From positions 62,001-126,000 of the forward strand of contig JARVKI010000082.1 in assembly GCA_036674765.1 (NCBI GenBank): DNA of 64,000 bases, given 5' to 3'. The stretch is from Seiridium cupressi (Eukaryota > Ascomycota > Sordariomycetes > Amphisphaeriales > Sporocadaceae). Both the position numbers and the translations under genes were made by a program. The notes under the pieces were generated by a model, which saw nothing but the letters and a program-made list of their open reading frames with translations, was not told the DNA's origin and did no database searches. This document shows, in pieces, positions 59,536 to 64,000 of the stretch (positions are counted from its first letter, which is position 1; each line of letters begins with the position of its first letter).

Positions 59536-62356
59536 ATGAAGCCAATCGTCGAAGAGTCCGACGACGAGGCCTACGAGGAGGACCTCAATGAGGATGAAAG
59601 TGGCCATCGAGCGTCGCGTAACGGGGCAAAGTTCGACGAGGGGCCTGCGTGCCAATCGTGTCGTCGCAAGAAGGCAAAATGTTCGCGTGGGCGGCCCTGC
59701 TCGCATTGCAACCGCTATAGTTAGTCATCCGATTCTGACAGATTTTAGATGTGTACCTAGTGATCGAGTCTAACATGCACTGCTAGATCTCGACTGCATT
59801 TATGACGAGAAGAAGATGAAACCCGGCATGCGCACTGGCGCAATTGAGCATCTCAATCAGAGGGTAGGTAAGTTGGTGCAATTCCTTATCCTAATTCGCA
59901 GTTTTTTATTCTTTTCTATCTTGTTTTGTTTCCCCGCGTCATTCCAATCGTTGCATGTTAATCACAGTCTTCGTTCGGCCCACTGACCAGTGATAGCTAC
60001 ACTAGAGAATATGTTCCTCGGGCAGGGTCTGCTTTGGCAGCAAGTCTGGCGCTGTCTCGATACCATGAGTCATGACAACCCATCCCTGGCGAATGCAGCA
60101 CGACATAATGGAACATTGCAAGAGTGTACTGCCCATTTCAAACAAACTCTCTCGAGTCTTCAACTGGAAGGATCAAGCGACTTGGACAACACGCATACCA
60201 GACCGTCTGCTAAACGGCGAAGGACAGAAAATGATGTGCATGCCGAGGAACGAGACGAAGTGCCTTGGATACGGGATGGTCGTCTTGATATGCCAGACGA
60301 TTTGGTCGATTCTCTAGTGGAGATCTACTTCGCCAGGATTCAGCCATGGATCCCCATCCTACATGTTACCCGATTCCAAGAAAACATGAAAGTACCCCGC
60401 CAACGACAGAAGATGAAAAGCATCTTCCACGCCATAGCGTCTTTGTGTGCGCGCTTCTCCGACGACCCTCGCCTGGCTGGCCATGAAGCACGGGCAAAAT
60501 TAGTCAAGGAATGTCGACAGGCCGTCATACTGGACAGTATGGAGTCTTTCTCAGTCGAAAGTCTCCAAGCCTTGATCATATGTGCATTCGATACTGTGAG
60601 GTCCGCTCATAATCAAGGTTCGCCCAACTTGCTAATCGTTGTCTAGATTGGCAGTGGACGAGGACCTTCAGCATGGTCGATAGTTGGCAGCATGGCACGA
60701 ACTGCGGAGCAACTTCAGCTCAACATTGAAGACGACGAGAGTAGACAGTTGAGAAAAGACTCCAAAGTTCTTATCGCACGTGTTGCGTTCCTACCTCCAT
60801 GCCGAGACTGGGCCGAGGAGGAAGGCAGAAGACGCGTCTTCTGGAACGTCTTCCTCATGGACCGATTTTGCAGTATAGCAACTGGCTGGAATCTATCCTT
60901 GAAGAGCGCAGAGGTCAAGAGGAGACTGCCTTGTGAGGGGGCTCTGTGGAGACAGGCGGAACCACTTGCGTCCCCAACACCTTACTTTGGCATACCAGAG
61001 CAGCCCAATCCCACGGAAGAGAGCTTACTCAATGTCAGCCCCGGCGCGGATGATCCTTCATCACTCGGAGGGCTTTCGTACTGCATTGAGGCAACCGAAA
61101 GTCTGAGCCTCGTTACATCCTTTTTCCTCCGACAAGTGGTTGATGTAAGTGATGTACAGAGCATTCGGCTTTGGTTGTTGCGTTTCAAGCAACTCGATCT
61201 TCGCCTTGTCCAGTAAGCAGTATAATCGTTCGGAAAGAAGATTTTGCTAATCCGGATCGAAGATGGAAGACTTTCCTTCCCGAGCGATGGAGAGAAGCAT
61301 GTGCCCGCAACGCTGACGGGAACCTTGACCCGAACTTGACATTAGCGCATCTGACACATAACACCGCTGTTGTGTTACTCCACCAGGGCGTTGCCTATCC
61401 TTCTCCAGAATGGCAAGCCTCAACCATCCGTCTGCCATCAGCATCAAGTGCAGAGACTTGCTTGACCGCCGCAAGAGAAGTTGCCATTATCGCCGACAAG
61501 TTCCTCCAGGATGCAGACTTCTTGACAAACCCCCAATTCTCATTCTGCTTGTTCATTTGTGGGAGGATGTTTCTGGCGCACTCCGCGTAAGTACACGACC
61601 CGAATTCTCGAGTGATATGCTTCTGTCCTCCAATGATATTTCATTTAGCATTCTACGAGGATTCAAGTTGAGCTCACATTGTTCTGAATCAGATACTACG
61701 GCGTTGATCTACCACAGGAGTTTGATGTTCTTTTGAATAATCTGTGGGAAGTCTCCCGCCGATGGAACGGCCCCCACGTCGATCACGTTGGACGAAACGC
61801 AGCTGACAATTTAGCCTCCAAATTCGCTTCTCGCCTAATTCAAGCAAGACAACTCGGACCAAGTACCGTGGATATTAGGCAAGCTGCATACTCGGAGAAC
61901 CAAGTACAGAGCAACGGGGTAGCAGTAACCCCGTCAGCCCCCCCTACTAGCACGCGGAATACCATGTATGCCAGTGAATACACCAATGGGAGTGGACCGC
62001 AAACCTTCCCGTTGCCTAATGCAGCCATGCAGCTCGGCAGTGACTGGAACGGAGCTTCTGGGTTGTACCCGCTGATGTCAGCAGAGCAGGAGGCATCGCC
62101 AGACAGCATATCACTTGCCTTTCCTCCACTCCCCATGGCTTTCCAAGCGCCGAGCGCACCAGCGACTGCCATGCATTCACCAAACGCCGGCACCATCAAT
62201 CAGTTGCCCGATCAAGGAGCGATGCAGTTCGATAATAGTACCATCGGGTATGAAGAGCTGAATTCTTACTTGAACTATCCATTCTTACCAGACCAGAGGG
62301 TCAGCATGTTCTCGCATCCGATTGGGCCAATGTCGCCGGAAAACATCACCCAATAA
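59536..62356 (+). CDS. Zn2Cys6 transcription factor with fungal-specific domain
   Basis: The exons are 59536-59719, 59787-59867, 59997-60595, 60647-61212, 61263-61586 and 61693-62356, 805 aa and in phase throughout. After an acidic N-tail the zinc cluster reads CQSCRRKKAKCSRGRPCSHC, then over the first intron LDC (C-x2-C-x6-C-x5-C-x2-C-x6-C). A short coiled stretch and nuclear localisation signal (KRRRTE) follow. The fungal-specific regulatory domain runs from about residue 190 to 560 (YFARIQPWIPILHVTRFQEN, GSMARTAEQLQLN, RRRVFWNVFLMDRFCSIATG). The C-terminus is Pro/Ser/Asn/Met-rich, probably the activation part. It converges on the GH88 gene (134 bp between stops) and diverges from the transporter, so it is a good candidate local regulator. 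Confidence 0.9.
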
Positions 62357-62490
62357 TGAGACCTTTGGTGTGGACAATCAGGTTTAATATACAAATAAAA
62401 ACCACATACATGCCTAGTACAGAGCTAGAACCGGCTCACTTGTCTCTCATCTATGCTTAAACAATCTCTTTAGCCATATACACTGCCTAA

Positions 62491-64000
62491 TCAAATGCGA
62501 CCAATGATTCCCCCAGCATCCATCTCCAGTAGCTTGTTGCCCACGAGGAGGAAGTAGTAGTCTGCATATACTAGTCCATGGTTGGCCCACCGACGCGGTG
62601 CATACTCGTGATTGTTTATGGTTGCCCCATTTAAGATCGTCTCAGCTCCGCCCATGTTGATTGAACGAGTCACGATGTTCTCTGTAGGTCGTTCAACCAT
62701 CTCAATGGCCTCGGCATGCTCGATAAAAGAGGCAGGCGGGTTCATATGATGTGTGGTAACAGCTTCAATCAGTCGCATTGCATGGCTGAGGTATTCTGAC
62801 TCTTGTCCAAGGGATATTAGAGCCTGGTGGATAAGTAGCAATCCGTAAGCTGTCACAACTGCTGCACTAACATCCGGCGGCTGGGCTGCTCCATTTGCCT
62901 TCGCTGCGTCATCCGCGGCGTCAAAATCCCAAGGCGGAACCCCGGAGGCGGGCAGGCGTCGCAGAAAATAATTGGCACAGCTCCGGGCGGTACCGAGGAA
63001 TGACCGGTCATGCGTCCAATGATACGTTTCTGCGAATCCGGCAATGGCCCATGCCTGGCCTCGCGTCCAGCACGAGGTGTCCGTGTACCCTTGATTCGTC
63101 AAGCGCTCACGTACATCACCTGTCGTTGGGTCGAAAGTTACGAGGTGAATAGTCGAGAAGTCCTTGCGGATATGAGTCCGCTGGGTCGTGCGAGCGTGCT
63201 GTACCGCAGCCTCATGCATGGCGCGGTCGCCAGTGTGTCGTGCAACATAGAAGAGGAGGTCGAGGTTCATCATATTATCCTTGTATGGAGTTTAGTGATA
63301 TACTCAGCGATAGCCGAAAGTATAACTTACGATTACTGTCAGGAACTCGTTCTTTGGATCCAGAAACCTGTATCTCTTCGTGACGCATGTATCCCAAGAC
63401 CTGATCAAGCCGACCTCTTCCTTGAACCGCCCATGCAACGTCTTAGCCGCGGCTTTTAGAGTCTCGAAAGCTCTCAGGTCGTGGTTCAACTCCCAGGCTA
63501 TTTTAGCCCACGGCGCAATCATGAATCCTAGATCATGCGTTGTCGCGAGGTAGGCATTCTGGTGTAGTTTTTCGGTCCACCATTTACACATGAACCTAGG
63601 TCAAATATCAGTGGACTTCTCCGAGTAGAAAGTGGACTTTGGCGCACGCCAATTGCTGTCCATGCACTGCAATGGACTTGAATTTCCTCTCACGCTCAAG
63701 CAAGAGGTGCAGCGATCCTGGAAAGAAACCGGACGTCCAAAAGTCTAGCTCTCTGTATACATAGTCTACGCCTCCGGGCTTGGTGTATTCCGGAAAATAT
63801 AGCGGAGGACTAGGCTGTCTCATAAAGTCAGGACGGTTTGCGTTCTAGTTTCTCAAAGGTCACTTACCTGCTGTAATGCCTTGGACGCAATGCCCCATAT
63901 CTTTGCGACAACTCCGTCGGAGTAAAGTTGGTTTAAGGCGTTGCCACTAAGCTCTCCATGTGTCGACACGTCCAAGGTCTCGACGTCTGAAGAGTCATTC
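62491..64000 (-). CDS. GH88 unsaturated glucuronyl hydrolase-like, 5' end outside the window
   Basis: Four exons are visible: the edge to about 63868, about 63854-63657, 63603-63331 and 63282-62491. The 5' part is cut by the window edge (first visible residues SSDVETLDVSTHGELSG). GH88 hallmarks in order: ELDFWTSGFFPGSLHLLLER, TTHDLGFMIAPWA, DNMMNLDLLFYVARHTGD (catalytic-site Asp), RKDFSTIHLVTFDP, CWTRGQAWAIAGFAETYHWT and VTRSINMGGAETILNGATIN. The (alpha/alpha)6-barrel family hydrates the 4,5-double bond that polysaccharide lyases leave on terminal uronic acids, so oligosaccharides fall to keto-sugars. No stop or frameshift is seen. It shares a locus with an ACS transporter and a regulator. 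Confidence 0.88.

Noticed and set aside
1..64000. Secondary-metabolite cluster, CRISPR array, rRNA or complete transposon
   Set aside because: No polyketide or peptide synthetase core, spacer array, rRNA segment, transposase or reverse transcriptase reading was found in any frame.

Overview
The window is nuclear DNA of a filamentous ascomycete (Pezizomycotina, most likely a Sordariomycete). Genes are split by short introns of about 50-100 bp with GT-AG (twice GC-AG) borders. Single-copy fungal core genes (VPS5, MED11, TAF5, mitochondrial ribosomal bL31m) lie among typical fungal accessory families: Zn2Cys6 regulators, MFS transporters, WSC proteins, an intradiol dioxygenase and a Ure2-like GST. 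No tRNA, rRNA, CRISPR array or intact transposon was seen.

Layout. 1-14 kb is accessory and partly decayed: a lectin-like membrane protein (two opposite frameshifts), a sugar transporter (one in-frame TGA), an Sde182/DUF1593 protein (frameshift plus TAA), an intact Zn2Cys6 regulator, remnants of a possible acyltransferase, an intact GST and a further coding remnant. 13.8-23 kb is an intact housekeeping block: flavin-reductase-like protein, bL31m, VPS5, and MED11 head to head with TAF5. 23.6-31.1 kb holds a secreted intradiol dioxygenase, a two-WSC secreted protein, a C2H2+Zn2Cys6 regulator with a stop codon inside its zinc cluster, and an intact SDR divergent from it. 32.5-41 kb holds a Mn-type CDF transporter (one apparent base deletion), an REI1-like zinc-finger protein, a two-finger C2H2 gene and a badly decayed gene. 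41.4-45.3 kb holds a small Kex2-type cysteine-rich secreted protein and a glutamine-rich Zn2Cys6 regulator. 45.3-50.4 kb is almost gene-free. 50.4-55.2 kb holds an RNase T2, a conserved hypothetical and an aspartic protease. 56.9-64 kb holds an ACS/Dal5-type transporter divergent from a Zn2Cys6 regulator, which converges on a GH88 hydrolase that runs off the right edge.

How it may work together. The right-hand transporter, regulator and GH88 trio has the layout of a small catabolic locus for unsaturated uronic-acid oligosaccharides. The SDR and the broken regulator share a promoter region. The housekeeping genes are clean and several accessory genes are not. The nonsense codons point to real decay, but the single-base indels could be sequence errors, because one also falls in the otherwise well preserved CDF gene. 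No clearly new multi-gene system was found. The best leads are the decay pattern, the Kex2-type secreted peptide, the GH88 trio and a dispersed repeat at about 3.3 and 27.7 kb.
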